From Bradyrhizobium amphicarpaeae (GTDB taxonomy: Bacteria; Pseudomonadota; Alphaproteobacteria; Rhizobiales; Xanthobacteraceae), in contig NZ_CP029426.2 in the NCBI RefSeq assembly GCF_002266435.3, positions 4,184,001 to 4,248,000 on the forward strand: 64,000 nt of DNA, written 5' to 3'. How positions within the stretch are numbered: position 1 is the stretch's first letter; each line of letters opens with the position of its first letter. The translations under genes and the position numbers were made by a program. A model generated the notes under the pieces. The model did no database searches. It was not told where the DNA came from and saw only the letters and a program-made list of their open reading frames with translations. Below are positions 9,188 through 18,537 of this stretch, in pieces.

Positions 9188-10111
9188 ATGGCCGTCGTGA
9201 TCGCGGCGCTGTTGCCGGTCTTCATCCTCATCGTGCTCGGCGTCGTCTTGAAGCGCAGCCTGATGCGGCTCGACACGCAATGGCACGGGCTGGAGCGGCT
9301 GACCTATTTCGTGCTGTTTCCGATGCTGCTGATCCAGACGCTGGTGAAGGCCGACCTCACAAAAGTGCCGGTCGCCGGTGTCGGCGGCGCGCTGCTGCTG
9401 TCGGCGCTGGCGATGTCTTTGCTCTGCCTCGCGCTCCGCCCTGCCCTGGCGCGGCTCGACATCGACGGCCCCGCCTTCACCTCGATCTTCCAGGGCGCGA
9501 CGCGCTGGCAGACCTACGTGGCGCTGTCGGTCTCCGCCAACCTGTATGGCGATGTCGGGCTGGCGCTGGCGTCAGTGGCGATGGTCGCGATCATTCCCCT
9601 GGTCAACGTCTTCAGCGTCGCGGTGCTCGCACATTACGCAGCGCCCGAGAAGCAGTCGGCACGGACCATCGTCATGACGGTGATCCGCAATCCCCTGATC
9701 TGGGCATGTGTCATCGGCCTCGCCATCAACGTCGTGCATCTGCCATTGCCGAAGATCTGGCACGAGGTGGCCGACGCGCTCGGCCGCTCCTCGCTCGCGA
9801 TCGGCCTGCTCGTCACCGGCGCGGGCCTGCAGCTCAAGGGGCTGCTCCGCCCCAGCCTCGGCGCAACGCTCGGCGTGGCGTTCAAGCTGGTGCTGATGCC
9901 CCTGCTAGCGCTGGCGCTCGCGTTGTGGTTTGGCCTGTCGGGCAACAGCCTTGCGATCGTCGCGATCTGCGCGGCGGTCCCGACCTCACCCAGCGCCTAT
10001 GTCCTCGCCCGCCAGATGGGCGGCGACGCACCGCTGCTGGCGCAAATCATCACGCTGCAGACGATCCTGGCGGCGATCACGATGCCGATCGCGATCGCGC
10101 TGGTGGCCTGA
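9188..10111 (+). CDS. AEC family (auxin efflux carrier-type) transporter
   Basis: A 307-residue membrane protein of about ten hydrophobic helices. The first is AALLPVFILIVLGVVLK, and the C-terminal half repeats the topology (LIWACVIGLAINVVHLPLP; GLLVTGAGLQLKGLL; AICAAVPTSPSAYVLARQMG). The AAVPTSPSAYVLARQ block is typical of AEC permeases, which export or import organic acids and related anions. It starts three bases after the ruvX stop, so it is co-transcribed. Confidence 0.88.
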   Translation: MAVVIAALLPVFILIVLGVVLKRSLMRLDTQWHGLERLTYFVLFPMLLIQTLVKADLTKVPVAGVGGALLLSALAMSLLCLALRPALARLDIDGPAFTSIFQGATRWQTYVALSVSANLYGDVGLALASVAMVAIIPLVNVFSVAVLAHYAAPEKQSARTIVMTVIRNPLIWACVIGLAINVVHLPLPKIWHEVADALGRSSLAIGLLVTGAGLQLKGLLRPSLGATLGVAFKLVLMPLLALALALWFGLSGNSLAIVAICAAVPTSPSAYVLARQMGGDAPLLAQIITLQTILAAITMPIAIALVA

Positions 10112-10140
10112 ACCGGTCATTTCGAGCTCAGCTCTCTCCA

Positions 10141-10226
10141 CGTCATTGCGAGGAGCTTTGCGACGAAGCAATCCAGAATCCCTCCGCGGAAAGAATCTGG
10201 ATTGCTTCGCTGCGCTCGCAATGACG
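10141..10226. repeat. Long imperfect palindrome (CGTCATTGCGAGG family)
   Basis: The left arm CGTCATTGCGAGGAGC plus GAAGCAATCCAGA is mirrored by TCTGGATTGCTTC plus CTCGCAATGACG. The element sits between two convergent genes (transporter and CPBP protein), where it could act in mRNA 3'-end formation. It is of the dispersed palindromic class common in Bradyrhizobium. Confidence 0.8.
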
Positions 10227-10236
10227 GAGTCTAAGG

Positions 10237-11028
10237 CTAGCTCCCCAGCCACATCGTCAGCACCACAGCGGTCAGATTGTTCATCGCGTGCAGCACGATC
10301 GTGACCCAGAGCGAATTCGCGCGATGGCGCATGTAACCGAACCACAGGCCGATGGTGAAGACCTCGGCGAGGAAATACACGTCGTATTGCAGGTGCACGA
10401 TTGTCCAGACCAGCGACGACAGCAGGATCGCGCCGGGCACGCGCAAAAAGCTCGCCGACCAGCCGCGAAACAGGAAGCCGCGTGCCAGGATCTCCTCCGA
10501 CATCGGAGCGGCCACGCTGAAGGCGAAGAGCAGCAACAGTGCCGCGCCCTTGTCGCGGCCCGATTTCAACAGATCGGTCATGAAGCCCGGCGTCGCCTCA
10601 CGGCCGAGCGCGCGCGACATCGTCTCCCAGACCACGACGATCAGGATGAGGCCGACCGCACCGAACAGCAGTTGCTTCCAGGACGGCCAGTGCAGCGCGA
10701 GATAATCGACGAAGGAGGCCTTCTTGAGGGCAATGGCCAGCCACACCGCCAGGAGCGTTGCCGGCAGGCCCATGATGACCGAGAGCGCGAGTGCCTGCGG
10801 TTCGTGGCCGATCGCCTGGACCGAGGCGAGGTCCATGGGAAGACCACGCAGCGCCGCCAGCAGGACGACGGCGCCGATCTGCCCGACGAACATTGCCACG
10901 AAGATCAGGAGGCCCCACAGCGCAGTGCCCCAGAACATCCAGACGCGCGGCGGCGCAGGTGTCACGGTCAGCGGCGGATTGTCGGGATTGAGGGAATCCA
11001 TCGATGGGCTTTCGTTCGGGATACTCAC
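10237..11028 (-). CDS. CPBP family intramembrane glutamic endopeptidase
   Basis: A 263-residue membrane protein of the Abi/CAAX-protease-like family. The signature EExxxR is present (Glu178, Glu179, Arg183 in SEEILARGFLFRG), followed by a second motif with SSLVWTIVHLQYD and a final HAMNNLTAVVL helix. Such proteases sit in the membrane; the substrate is unknown. The start overlaps the stop of the acyl-CoA dehydrogenase gene (ATGA), so it is the distal gene of that operon. An alternative start MDSLNPDN lies 27 bases downstream. Confidence 0.85.
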   Translation of the reverse strand: MSIPNESPSMDSLNPDNPPLTVTPAPPRVWMFWGTALWGLLIFVAMFVGQIGAVVLLAALRGLPMDLASVQAIGHEPQALALSVIMGLPATLLAVWLAIALKKASFVDYLALHWPSWKQLLFGAVGLILIVVVWETMSRALGREATPGFMTDLLKSGRDKGAALLLLFAFSVAAPMSEEILARGFLFRGWSASFLRVPGAILLSSLVWTIVHLQYDVYFLAEVFTIGLWFGYMRHRANSLWVTIVLHAMNNLTAVVLTMWLGS

Positions 11029-12668
11029 GGCAGCGCCCGCTCCAGCAGCGCGCGGACCTCACCGCTTTCGAGCTCCACGGCGCCATACATGCCGGCGTGG
11101 TTGGCCGCAAGACGCGTGCCGGCGAACAGTTCGGCGTTGTGCGGCGACACGCCGTTCAACGCCGCCGCAGCGGCCAGCAGCGCCAGCTTCTCGACGGCGA
11201 GGCGCGCGACGCGCTCGCCATCGGCGCGCCGAAAAGTCTTGCCGATGAACGCGACCGTTTCGCCTGCCCCAGGCAAACCCTTCGTCTCGGCCGCAAGCGA
11301 TTGCAACACCGCCATCGCCGCCTCCGGCTCACGCGAGAGCGCGCGGAGCACGTCGAGGCACATCACGTTTCCGGAGCCTTCCCAGATCGCGTTGACCGGC
11401 GCCTCCCGGTAGTGCCGCGCCAAAATGCCGTCTTCGACATAGCCATTGCCGCCGAGACATTCCATGGCTTCATAGAGGAACGGCGGCGCGCTCTTGCAAG
11501 TCCAGTATTTGATCGCGGGCGTCAGCAGCCGCATATAGGCGGCCTCCGCCGCATCGTGCGGCGTGCGGTCGAACGCGCGGCAGAGCCGCATCACCAGCGC
11601 CGTGCTCGCCTCGACGTGCAGCGCCATGTCCGACAGCACCGCCTGCATCAGGGGCTGGTCGGCCAGATGCTTCTGGAACACGCTGCGGTGACGGGCGTGA
11701 TGCAGCGCATGCGCCAGCCCAGAGCGCATCAGGCCGACGGAGGCGATCGCGCAATCCTGCCGCGTCAGCTGCACCATCTGGATGATGGTGCGGATGCCCT
11801 TTCCTTCCTCGCCGATCCGCTCGGCATAGGCACCTGTGAATTCGACCTCGGACGAGGCGTTGGAGCGATTGCCGAGCTTGTCCTTCAACCGCTGGAACTG
11901 GATCGCATTCACGGAACCATCCGGTGCGAAGCGCGGCATGAAGAAGCAAGTCAGTCCCTCGTCGGCCTGCGCCAGCACCAGGAACGCATCGCACATCGGC
12001 GCCGACATGAACCATTTGTGTCCGGTGATGCGATAGGCCTCGTCGTCACGTACGGCGCGCGTCATGTTGGCGCGCACGTCGGTGCCGCCCTGCTTCTCGG
12101 TCATGCCCATGCCGAGCGTCATGCCGCGCTTCTGCCACCACGGCGCAAAGCTCGGGTCATAGCTCCGGGTCGACAGCACCGGCATCACCTTGTCGAGCAG
12201 GTCCGGCTGCATCGCCAGCGCACCGACGGAGGCGCGCGTCATCGTGATCGGACAGAGATGGCCGGTCTCGACCTGGGCTGCCATGTAGAATTTCGCGGCA
12301 CGAACGACTTCGGCCGCATCGCCCGCAGGTTTGCCGCTCGCGGTCCATGTCGAATTGTGCACGCCGGCATGGGCGCTGTGGGCCATCAGTTCATGATAGG
12401 CCGGGTGAAACTCGACCTGGTCGCGGCGATTGCCTTTTGCGTCGAAGCTGCGCAGCTTCGGCGTGCTCTCGTTCGCGACGCGCCCGCGATCGGCCATCGC
12501 GGCCGAGCCCCATTGCTTGCCGAACTCGGACAGCTCGCGTTCCGCCGCCGCGCCGCCATTGGCCTTCACCGCATCGACCAACGGCCGGTCCTCCATGAAC
12601 AGGTCGACGTCCTCGAAAGGCGGCGACTGGTTGAAGACCTCGTGGGTCGCGAAGCTCGGCTGGGTCAT
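11025..12668 (-). CDS. AidB-like acyl-CoA dehydrogenase
   Basis: A 547-residue FAD flavoprotein of the AidB branch of acyl-CoA dehydrogenases. N-terminal HEVFNQSPPFEDVDLFMEDR and the MTEKQGGTDVRAN FAD-binding motif are typical, as is the ECLGGNGYVED segment containing the usual catalytic-region sequence. AidB proteins are linked to the alkylation response, though this branch also includes ordinary dehydrogenases; no ada or alkB gene is in the window. It lies just upstream of the CPBP gene and 20 bases downstream of the dipeptidase gene on the same strand. Confidence 0.85.
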   Translation of the reverse strand: MTQPSFATHEVFNQSPPFEDVDLFMEDRPLVDAVKANGGAAAERELSEFGKQWGSAAMADRGRVANESTPKLRSFDAKGNRRDQVEFHPAYHELMAHSAHAGVHNSTWTASGKPAGDAAEVVRAAKFYMAAQVETGHLCPITMTRASVGALAMQPDLLDKVMPVLSTRSYDPSFAPWWQKRGMTLGMGMTEKQGGTDVRANMTRAVRDDEAYRITGHKWFMSAPMCDAFLVLAQADEGLTCFFMPRFAPDGSVNAIQFQRLKDKLGNRSNASSEVEFTGAYAERIGEEGKGIRTIIQMVQLTRQDCAIASVGLMRSGLAHALHHARHRSVFQKHLADQPLMQAVLSDMALHVEASTALVMRLCRAFDRTPHDAAEAAYMRLLTPAIKYWTCKSAPPFLYEAMECLGGNGYVEDGILARHYREAPVNAIWEGSGNVMCLDVLRALSREPEAAMAVLQSLAAETKGLPGAGETVAFIGKTFRRADGERVARLAVEKLALLAAAAALNGVSPHNAELFAGTRLAANHAGMYGAVELESGEVRALLERALP

Positions 12669-12688
12669 CAGGTTTCCTCGGCGCGGAA

Positions 12689-13438
12689 TCAGTTCCGCCG
12701 CGGCTGGATCGGGAAATCATAGGGCGCCCCGCCGGCCCCCGGCAGGGAAAAATGCCACCACTCCTTCGCATAGTTCACAAAGCCTTGCCTGGCCATCGCA
12801 GCCACCAGCCGCTTGCGCCAGGCGCGCTGCTCCGGCGTGATCGACGGTGCCGCAGTGTGGCCCTTCGTGTCGGTACAGTCGTAGCCGGTGCCCATGTCGA
12901 CGCTGCCTTCGGGTGCACGCACTTCGACCGGCGCCGTGCAATCGGCATAGCTCCTCGACGGGTCGTACTTGCCCGAATTGTCGGCTTTGAGATCGACCAG
13001 CGTGAGATCGAGCGCCGCACCGGTGGAATGCTGCGAGCGACTCGCGATGTAACCGAGGCGGAACAGCTCGGTCTTGGGGATTTTGGGATTGTAGCGCCGC
13101 TCGGCCGCGGTCTCATGACCGATCTGCGACCACCTGACCATATCGAGCGAGGCCCGCGCCGGCCGGTAGCAGTCGAACATCTTCAGCGAGAGATTTTGCG
13201 CCGCCAGCTCTGCTTGAGCCGCCTTCAGCCGCAGCCCGACCTCGCGCTTCACCACGCATTCACCGGCATTGTAGCCGGCGAGCGGACGGCCGACGAAATT
13301 GTTCGACGTGGCGTAGCGGATGTCCTGGATGATGCCGGGGTCGATCTCGCGCAGATAGACGAAGCCGCCGGGAAGCGATTGGGCATGGGCGGTGGAGATT
13401 GTTATTGCTGCCAGAAGCGCTGCCAGAGTTCTCTTCAC
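12689..13438 (-). CDS. Secreted D-alanyl-D-alanine dipeptidase (M15 family)
   Basis: VanX/DdpX-type zinc dipeptidase that cleaves D-Ala-D-Ala in the periplasm. With the GTG at 13438 as start (GGAG seven bases upstream) the protein has 249 residues and a clear signal peptide ending AHA. Zinc ligands and catalytic residues are visible: [10 protein letters not shown] (His137, Asp144), AKEWWHF (Glu226, His229) and the DCYRPA arginine (Arg92). An ATG seven codons upstream is possible but lacks a ribosome site. It may serve peptidoglycan recycling or nutrient use rather than resistance, because no vanHA genes are present. Confidence 0.87.
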   Translation of the reverse strand: MKRTLAALLAAITISTAHAQSLPGGFVYLREIDPGIIQDIRYATSNNFVGRPLAGYNAGECVVKREVGLRLKAAQAELAAQNLSLKMFDCYRPARASLDMVRWSQIGHETAAERRYNPKIPKTELFRLGYIASRSQHSTGAALDLTLVDLKADNSGKYDPSRSYADCTAPVEVRAPEGSVDMGTGYDCTDTKGHTAAPSITPEQRAWRKRLVAAMARQGFVNYAKEWWHFSLPGAGGAPYDFPIQPRRN

Positions 13439-13628
13439 GGAATGCTCCACAATCGTCATGGCCGGGACATTTAGCGCGAAAACGCGCCTCGCGCTTCTGC
13501 CCGGGCATGAACGATACCGTGGTCACAGGCCATGCGACGGCCGCAAGACCGACAGATCAGGGGATAACTCACCGCCCCGGCATTGGCCCTTGCCCCCCCA
13601 GCCATCCGCGCCTATAGCTCTCGCTTTA

Positions 13629-14576
13629 ATGGCATCAAAATCGACCTTCGTCCTCGGCCACCGGCATTTGCTGGGCATCGAGGGCCTTTCCGCGGCCGAC
13701 ATCAGCGGCCTGCTCGACCTGTCCGAAGAATATGTCGAGCTCAACCGCCAGGTTGACAAGAAGCGCACCGTCCTGCGGGGACGGACGCAAATAAACCTTT
13801 TCTTCGAGGCCTCGACCCGGACCCAGTCCTCGTTCGAGCTCGCGGGAAAGCGGCTCGGCGCGGACGTCATGAACATGTCGGTCGCCTCCTCGTCCATCAA
13901 GAAGGGCGAGACGCTGATCGACACCGCGATGACGCTGAACGCGATGCACCCGGACATCCTGGTGATGCGCCATCACGCCTCCGGCGCGGTGGAACTGCTG
14001 GCGCGCAAGGTTGACGGTTCCGTGATCAATGCCGGCGACGGCGCCCATGAGCATCCCACGCAAGCCCTGCTCGACGCGTTGACCATCCGCCGCAACAAGG
14101 GCCGGATCGAAGGTCTCGTGGTCGCGATCTGCGGCGACGTGCTGCATTCGCGTGTCGCCCGCTCCAACATCATCCTGCTCAACACGATGGGCGCCCGCGT
14201 CCGCGTGGTCGGCCCCACCACGCTGCTGCCGCCGGGCATCGAGCGGATGGGCGTCGAGGTGGCGCGCGACATGCGCGAGGGGCTGAACGGCGCCGACATC
14301 GTCATGATGCTGCGGCTGCAGCGCGAGCGCATGAACGGCTCCTTCGTGCCGTCGACCTCGGAATATTTCCACTATTTCGGGCTCGACCAGAAGAAGCTCG
14401 CTTACGCCAAGCCGGACGCGCTCGTGATGCATCCAGGCCCGATGAACCGCGGCGTCGAGATCGACTCGATCGTGGCCGACGGCGCCCAGTCCCTGATCCG
14501 CGAACAGGTCGAGATGGGCGTCGCCGTGCGCATGGCGGTGCTGGAAGCGCTCGCCCGTAACCTGCCGAACGCGTGA
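13629..14576 (+). CDS. pyrB: Aspartate carbamoyltransferase catalytic subunit
   Basis: It condenses carbamoyl phosphate and aspartate in de novo pyrimidine synthesis. The 315 residues carry the carbamoyl-phosphate motif [13 protein letters not shown], the [10 protein letters not shown] loop, [15 protein letters not shown] and [14 protein letters not shown]. The ATG at 13629 gives [20 protein letters not shown], the normal N-terminus. No pyrI-like regulatory gene is adjacent. The stop overlaps the next gene, a pyrC homologue that has lost metal ligands, so the two may form a PyrB-PyrC' complex as in pseudomonads (inference). Confidence 0.96.
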   Translation: MASKSTFVLGHRHLLGIEGLSAADISGLLDLSEEYVELNRQVDKKRTVLRGRTQINLFFEASTRTQSSFELAGKRLGADVMNMSVASSSIKKGETLIDTAMTLNAMHPDILVMRHHASGAVELLARKVDGSVINAGDGAHEHPTQALLDALTIRRNKGRIEGLVVAICGDVLHSRVARSNIILLNTMGARVRVVGPTTLLPPGIERMGVEVARDMREGLNGADIVMMLRLQRERMNGSFVPSTSEYFHYFGLDQKKLAYAKPDALVMHPGPMNRGVEIDSIVADGAQSLIREQVEMGVAVRMAVLEALARNLPNA

Positions 14577-15883
14577 TGCCGATGTTGACCGATCGCCGCC
14601 CCATCCTGCTCGCCAATGCCCGCGTCGTCGATCCCAGCAGGGATTTCGACGGTGTCGGCGACGTCCTGATCGCCGACGGCGCCATCCGCGAGACCCGCCG
14701 CGGCATCGGTGCGGCCGGCGTCCCCGAAGGCACCGACATCGTCAACTGCTCCGGCAAGATCGTGGCGCCGGGCCTGATCGACATGCGCGCCTTCGTCGGC
14801 GAACCCGGCTTCAGCCATCGCGAGACCTTTGCCACCGCAAGCCAGGCGGCCGCGACCGGCGGCATCACCACCATCATCTGCCAGCCCGACACCTCCCCGG
14901 TGATCGACAATTCGGCGACCGTCGACTTCGTGATGCGCCGCGCCCGCGACACCGCGATCGTCAACATCCAGCCGATGGCCGCCCTCACCAAGGGCATGCA
15001 CGGCCAGGAGATGACCGAATTCGGTCTGCTCAAGGCCGCAGGCGCCATCGCCTTCAGCGACGGCGTCCGAAGCGTGACCAATGCGCAGGTGATGCGCCGT
15101 GCGCTGACCTATGCGCGCGATTTCGACGCGCTGATCGTGCACTACACCGAGGACCCCGATCTGGTCGGCGAAGGCGTCATGAACGAGGGCGAGTTCGCAT
15201 CGCGGCTGGGCCTGATGGGTATCCCGAATGCCGCCGAGGCGGTGATCCTCGAACGCGACATGCGCCTCGTCGCGCTCACCGGCGGCCGCTATCACGCGGC
15301 CTCGCTGACCTGCGTCGATTCGCTCGAGATCCTCCAGCGCGCCCGTGACGCCGGACTAGCCGTCAGCGCCTCGGTCTCGATCAACCACCTCGCGCTGAAC
15401 GAGAACGACATCGGCCCCTATCGTTCCTTCCTGAAACTGTCGCCGCCGCTTCGCACCGAGGACGACCGGCGCGCCCTGGTCGCCGCAATCGCCTCCGGCC
15501 TGCTCGACGTCATCATGTCCGACCACAATCCCCAGGACGTCGAGGTCAAGCGCCTTCCCTTCGCGGAAGCCGCTCCCGGCGCCGTCGGTCTGGAAACCAT
15601 GCTGCCCGCCGGCCTCCGCCTCGTGCACAATGGCGAGCTGGACCTGAAGACGCTGATCCGCGCGATGTCGACCCGCCCGGCCGAGTTGCTTGGGCTAGCA
15701 GGCGGAACCCTGCGCGCGGGCAGCCCGGCGGACGTCATCGTGATCGACCCCGACGTGCCATGGATCGTCGATCCCGCCGACCTGAAATCGCCCTGCAAGA
15801 ACACCCCGTTCGACGAGGCCCGCTTTACAGGCCGCGTGGTGCGCACCATTGTCGGCGGCCGGACGGTGTTTGAGCATGTCTGA
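14576..15883 (+). CDS. Dihydroorotase-like protein lacking the HxH metal site (PyrC'-type)
   Basis: Amidohydrolase-fold protein (435 residues) of the class I dihydroorotase family. The canonical DxHxHxR motif reads D69-M-R-A-F-V-G, so both metal-binding histidines and the substrate arginine are replaced. The later metal-ligand histidine of the HxSH block is Ser243 ([11 protein letters not shown]), while His189 and the SDHNP aspartate (Asp316) remain. This is the pattern of inactive PyrC' subunits that scaffold aspartate carbamoyltransferase. The ATG shares a base with the pyrB stop (TGATG). A GTG one codon upstream is the alternative start. Catalytic inactivity is inference from missing residues. 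Confidence 0.88.
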   Translation: MPMLTDRRPILLANARVVDPSRDFDGVGDVLIADGAIRETRRGIGAAGVPEGTDIVNCSGKIVAPGLIDMRAFVGEPGFSHRETFATASQAAATGGITTIICQPDTSPVIDNSATVDFVMRRARDTAIVNIQPMAALTKGMHGQEMTEFGLLKAAGAIAFSDGVRSVTNAQVMRRALTYARDFDALIVHYTEDPDLVGEGVMNEGEFASRLGLMGIPNAAEAVILERDMRLVALTGGRYHAASLTCVDSLEILQRARDAGLAVSASVSINHLALNENDIGPYRSFLKLSPPLRTEDDRRALVAAIASGLLDVIMSDHNPQDVEVKRLPFAEAAPGAVGLETMLPAGLRLVHNGELDLKTLIRAMSTRPAELLGLAGGTLRAGSPADVIVIDPDVPWIVDPADLKSPCKNTPFDEARFTGRVVRTIVGGRTVFEHV

Positions 15884-15930
15884 CGTGCGCGATCGTTTGG
15901 CTTGGAAGTCAGGACTTTGGAGACGTAGCC

Positions 15931-16545
15931 ATGGGGGAAGACGCAGCCATGGGGCTTGAAGCATTTTTGCCGGTGGCCTTGGTCATCGGCTACCTCCTCG
16001 GCTCGATCCCGTTCGGGCTGGTCCTGACCAGGCTCGCCGGCACCCAGGATATCCGTTCGATCGGCTCCGGCAGCATCGGCGCTACCAATGTGCTGCGCAC
16101 GGGCAGCAAGGCCCTTGCCGCAGGCACCCTGTTGCTCGATGCGCTCAAGGGCACCGTGGCCGTGGTGATCGCCGGCTACATCGCAGGACCCAATGCCGCC
16201 ATGGTGGCCGGGCTCGGCGCCTTCCTCGGCCATCTCTTCCCGGTCTGGCTCAAATTCAAGGGCGGCAAGGGCGTGGCGGTCTATATCGGCATCCTGCTCG
16301 GACTGTTCTGGCCCGGCATGGTGGTGTTCTGCCTGATCTGGCTGGCGACCGCCTTCACCACCCGCTACTCCTCGCTCTCGGCGCTGGTGGCGGCATTCGT
16401 TACGCCGATGTTCCTGTGGTGGTTCGGGCATCTCGCATTGGCCGCGCTGACGGCGCTGCTGACGCTGCTGACGTTCTACGCGCACCGCGAGAACATCAAG
16501 CGCTTGCAGACCGGCAAGGAAAGCCGCATCGGCCAGAAGGCGTAG
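15931..16545 (+). CDS. plsY: Glycerol-3-phosphate acyltransferase (acyl-phosphate dependent)
   Basis: Integral membrane enzyme that acylates glycerol-3-phosphate from acyl-phosphate, the first step of phospholipid synthesis. Family motifs are [10 protein letters not shown], the loop [33 protein letters not shown] and [11 protein letters not shown]. It has 204 residues from the ATG at 15931 (GGAGAC upstream). An in-frame ATG at 15949 gives MGLEAFLP, and the two starts lie in an 18-base near-tandem duplication (GACGTAGCCATGGGG / GACGCAGCCATGGGG). In related genomes plsY is usually next to dprA; here about 4.2 kb intervenes. Confidence 0.95.
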   Translation: MGEDAAMGLEAFLPVALVIGYLLGSIPFGLVLTRLAGTQDIRSIGSGSIGATNVLRTGSKALAAGTLLLDALKGTVAVVIAGYIAGPNAAMVAGLGAFLGHLFPVWLKFKGGKGVAVYIGILLGLFWPGMVVFCLIWLATAFTTRYSSLSALVAAFVTPMFLWWFGHLALAALTALLTLLTFYAHRENIKRLQTGKESRIGQKA

Positions 16546-16631
16546 CCGCGTCGCGGACAGCGTCGAGGCAAAGTCTCTGAAGCCAGGGCATCTACGGATA
16601 CCGAGGCTCCTCTCCGCATTATATGTCAAAT

Positions 16632-16677
16632 CCTGTTCGCAACTGCCGGCGTTCTCGGGCCGGGAGTAGCGAACAGG
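16632..16677. other. Hairpin between plsY and the patatin gene
   Basis: CCTGTTCGC and GCGAACAGG form a 9-bp perfect stem around a 28-base loop, in the 183-base gap after plsY. There is no T-run, so it is not a classic terminator. A leader structure or a decayed palindromic repeat are alternatives. Confidence 0.4.
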
Positions 16678-16728
16678 TTCCATGCCTGTCATCCTGACAG
16701 TGGAAATGACGTTACGCGGTTGCTCTGA

Positions 16729-17883
16729 ATGAGCGAAAAGTCTGACGGCCCCCATGACGACGCTGGCTTGCAGGGCACTGCAGCGAGCCGGCTGCTGTCG
16801 ACGACCTGCATCTGGTCCGATACCGACGCACCGCCTCCAGCGCCCCCAGCCGTTTCGCCGCCCGCGCCAGCACCTGCACCCGTCGAGGCCGTCACGGCGG
16901 CTGCTCCGGTTGAGCAGGCTCGTTCCACCCCGTGGCCGCCGCGACGATTGTCGCTGGCGCTGCAGGGTGGTGGCACCTTTGCCGCCTTCACCTGGGGCGT
17001 GCTGGAGCGGTTGCTGGAAGAGCCGATCGAGATTGACACCATCAGCGGCGCCAGTGCCGGCGCCATCAATGCGCTCCTGCTCGCCTCCGGCCTTGCCGAA
17101 GGCGGCCGCGAAGCTGCACGTAGCCGGCTGAGCCGGTTCTGGCTCCGCCTGATGCACGAGGCCTCGTTCCGCTCGCTGATGCTGGTCGGTGGCTTCTCGC
17201 CGGCGGGAAGCTCGGTCGCATTCGGTCCGACCTTGCGCTCCGGCCGGTTCGATCCGATCGATCTCGATCCGCTGCGGCAGGCGCTGTCGCGCGACATCGA
17301 CTTTTCCGCCTTACGCGACGCGCGGTGCCCGAAGCTGCTGATCGCGGCGACGCGGATTCGCGACGGCCAGCAGCAGATCTTCCGCAACGACGCCATCACC
17401 GCCGACGTCGCGCTGGCCTCGACCTGTCCGCCCTTGGTTCACTGCGCCGTCGAGATCGACGGCGAAGCCTATTGGGACGGCGGCTTCGGCGGCAATCCGC
17501 CCCTGCTGCGGCTGGCGCAGGAGACGGCGACGGCCGACGTCCTGCTCGTCCAGGTCACGCCGGCGCGCGACAGCTACGTGCCGATCACGCTTGCCGCGAT
17601 CGACCGCCGGCTGGACCAGATCGCGGCCAACGTGGCGCTCAATGCCGAGATCGCGGGGATCGAATGGGCGCGGGCGCATGCCGCGCCGTCGCTGCGCCTC
17701 ACCAGGATCGCGGCGGAAGATTCCGTTGACGGCCTGGCGCAACGTTCGTCCACCGATCTCGGCCGCGGTTTCATTCGCCTGCTGCACCGGAGCGGTCGTC
17801 ACGCTGCCGAGCGCTGGCTCGGGCAAGGCACGACCGCGACACAGGATGCCGCGCCCGCGCGGGCCGAGCCGGCCCTGGTCTGA
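16729..17883 (+). CDS. Patatin-like phospholipase
   Basis: A 384-residue protein with a patatin domain from about residue 73: the LALQGGGTFAAFTWG oxyanion loop, the GASAG nucleophile elbow with Ser109 and the DGGFGGNPP motif with the catalytic Asp of the Ser-Asp dyad. The first 70 residues are low-complexity and Pro/Ala-rich (APPPAPPAVSPPAPAPAPVE). Probable role is lipid acyl hydrolysis. Similar proteins next to polyhydroxybutyrate genes or in CBASS exist, but neither context is present here. It is convergent with the cupin gene. Confidence 0.87.
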   Translation: MSEKSDGPHDDAGLQGTAASRLLSTTCIWSDTDAPPPAPPAVSPPAPAPAPVEAVTAAAPVEQARSTPWPPRRLSLALQGGGTFAAFTWGVLERLLEEPIEIDTISGASAGAINALLLASGLAEGGREAARSRLSRFWLRLMHEASFRSLMLVGGFSPAGSSVAFGPTLRSGRFDPIDLDPLRQALSRDIDFSALRDARCPKLLIAATRIRDGQQQIFRNDAITADVALASTCPPLVHCAVEIDGEAYWDGGFGGNPPLLRLAQETATADVLLVQVTPARDSYVPITLAAIDRRLDQIAANVALNAEIAGIEWARAHAAPSLRLTRIAAEDSVDGLAQRSSTDLGRGFIRLLHRSGRHAAERWLGQGTTATQDAAPARAEPALV

Positions 17884-17891
17884 TCCCTCGC

Positions 17892-18494
17892 CTACCCGGC
17901 AAAGCCCGACCTTGCGGGCACAGGCGCCTCGCGCAGCGGCTCGATGGCCAACCGGTAGCCGGCAAGGCGCGCGATCGGCGCAAGCACGGCGAACAGCAGT
18001 TTTTGCAGCCAGATCGGTACGCCAGCCAGATACATGTGATCGCGATATTCGTGCAGCACCAGCGCGATCAGCAGGACGTTCGGATCGCCGGCGCCGGAGA
18101 ACCATTTGGGCTGCTTCATCGTGAGCGTGACGAAATTGGCGAAGAAGCGCAGATGCTGCTGTGCCGGCGTGAAGGAGACCTCGAGCTCGGCGTGACCGTC
18201 GCCGGCATTGGCGAAATAATGCGATCTGCCGCGTGGCACGGTCACGCTGCCGCCGGCCTCCACCACTTGCTCGCGCCCGTCGACGACGAATTTGACGCGA
18301 CCGCTCCTCACTGAAAAATGCTCGTCCGCGCAGGGATGCACGTGCACGAGCGCGTTGCCACCGCCCGAGCCGCCGTTTTCGAGGATCACGCCGAAACGTG
18401 CGATGTCACGGTTGTCGAGCAGTCCGCAGAAGACAAACGTTTCCTTGTTGAATGCATTGCGCAGCCGGGTGCCGCGGGCGGATTCTGTCGACAT
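17892..18494 (-). CDS. Cupin-domain protein with C-terminal hydrophobic segment
   Basis: A 200-residue protein. A single cupin barrel covers about residues 25-110 (LVHVHPCADEHFSVRSGRV ... VPRGRSHYFANAG), with histidines and Glu in the usual metal-binding order. A C-terminal amphipathic or membrane segment follows (IWLQKLLFAVLAPIARLAGY). The ATG at 18494 precedes MSTESARGTR, and GGAGAC lies upstream. It is 43 bases downstream of the AraC gene on the same strand, so the two are probably co-transcribed. The substrate is unknown. Confidence 0.78.
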   Translation of the reverse strand: MSTESARGTRLRNAFNKETFVFCGLLDNRDIARFGVILENGGSGGGNALVHVHPCADEHFSVRSGRVKFVVDGREQVVEAGGSVTVPRGRSHYFANAGDGHAELEVSFTPAQQHLRFFANFVTLTMKQPKWFSGAGDPNVLLIALVLHEYRDHMYLAGVPIWLQKLLFAVLAPIARLAGYRLAIEPLREAPVPARSGFAG

Positions 18495-18537
18495 GTTTGC
18501 GTCTCCTTGCGAAGTCTGGAGACGCGCTGGTAGCGGC

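Noticed and set aside
12689..13438. D-Ala-D-Ala dipeptidase as glycopeptide resistance (vanX)
   Set aside because: The protein is secreted and no vanH, vanA or vanRS homologue is nearby.
15418..17157. Open frame of 579 codons on the minus strand
   Set aside because: It covers the ends of pyrC', plsY and patatin in antisense and has no recognisable domains.
16729..18494. Patatin and neighbours as a CBASS-type defence operon
   Set aside because: No cyclase-like nucleotidyltransferase, ubiquitin-like or HORMA/TRIP13 gene is adjacent, and the neighbours are a cupin and AraC.
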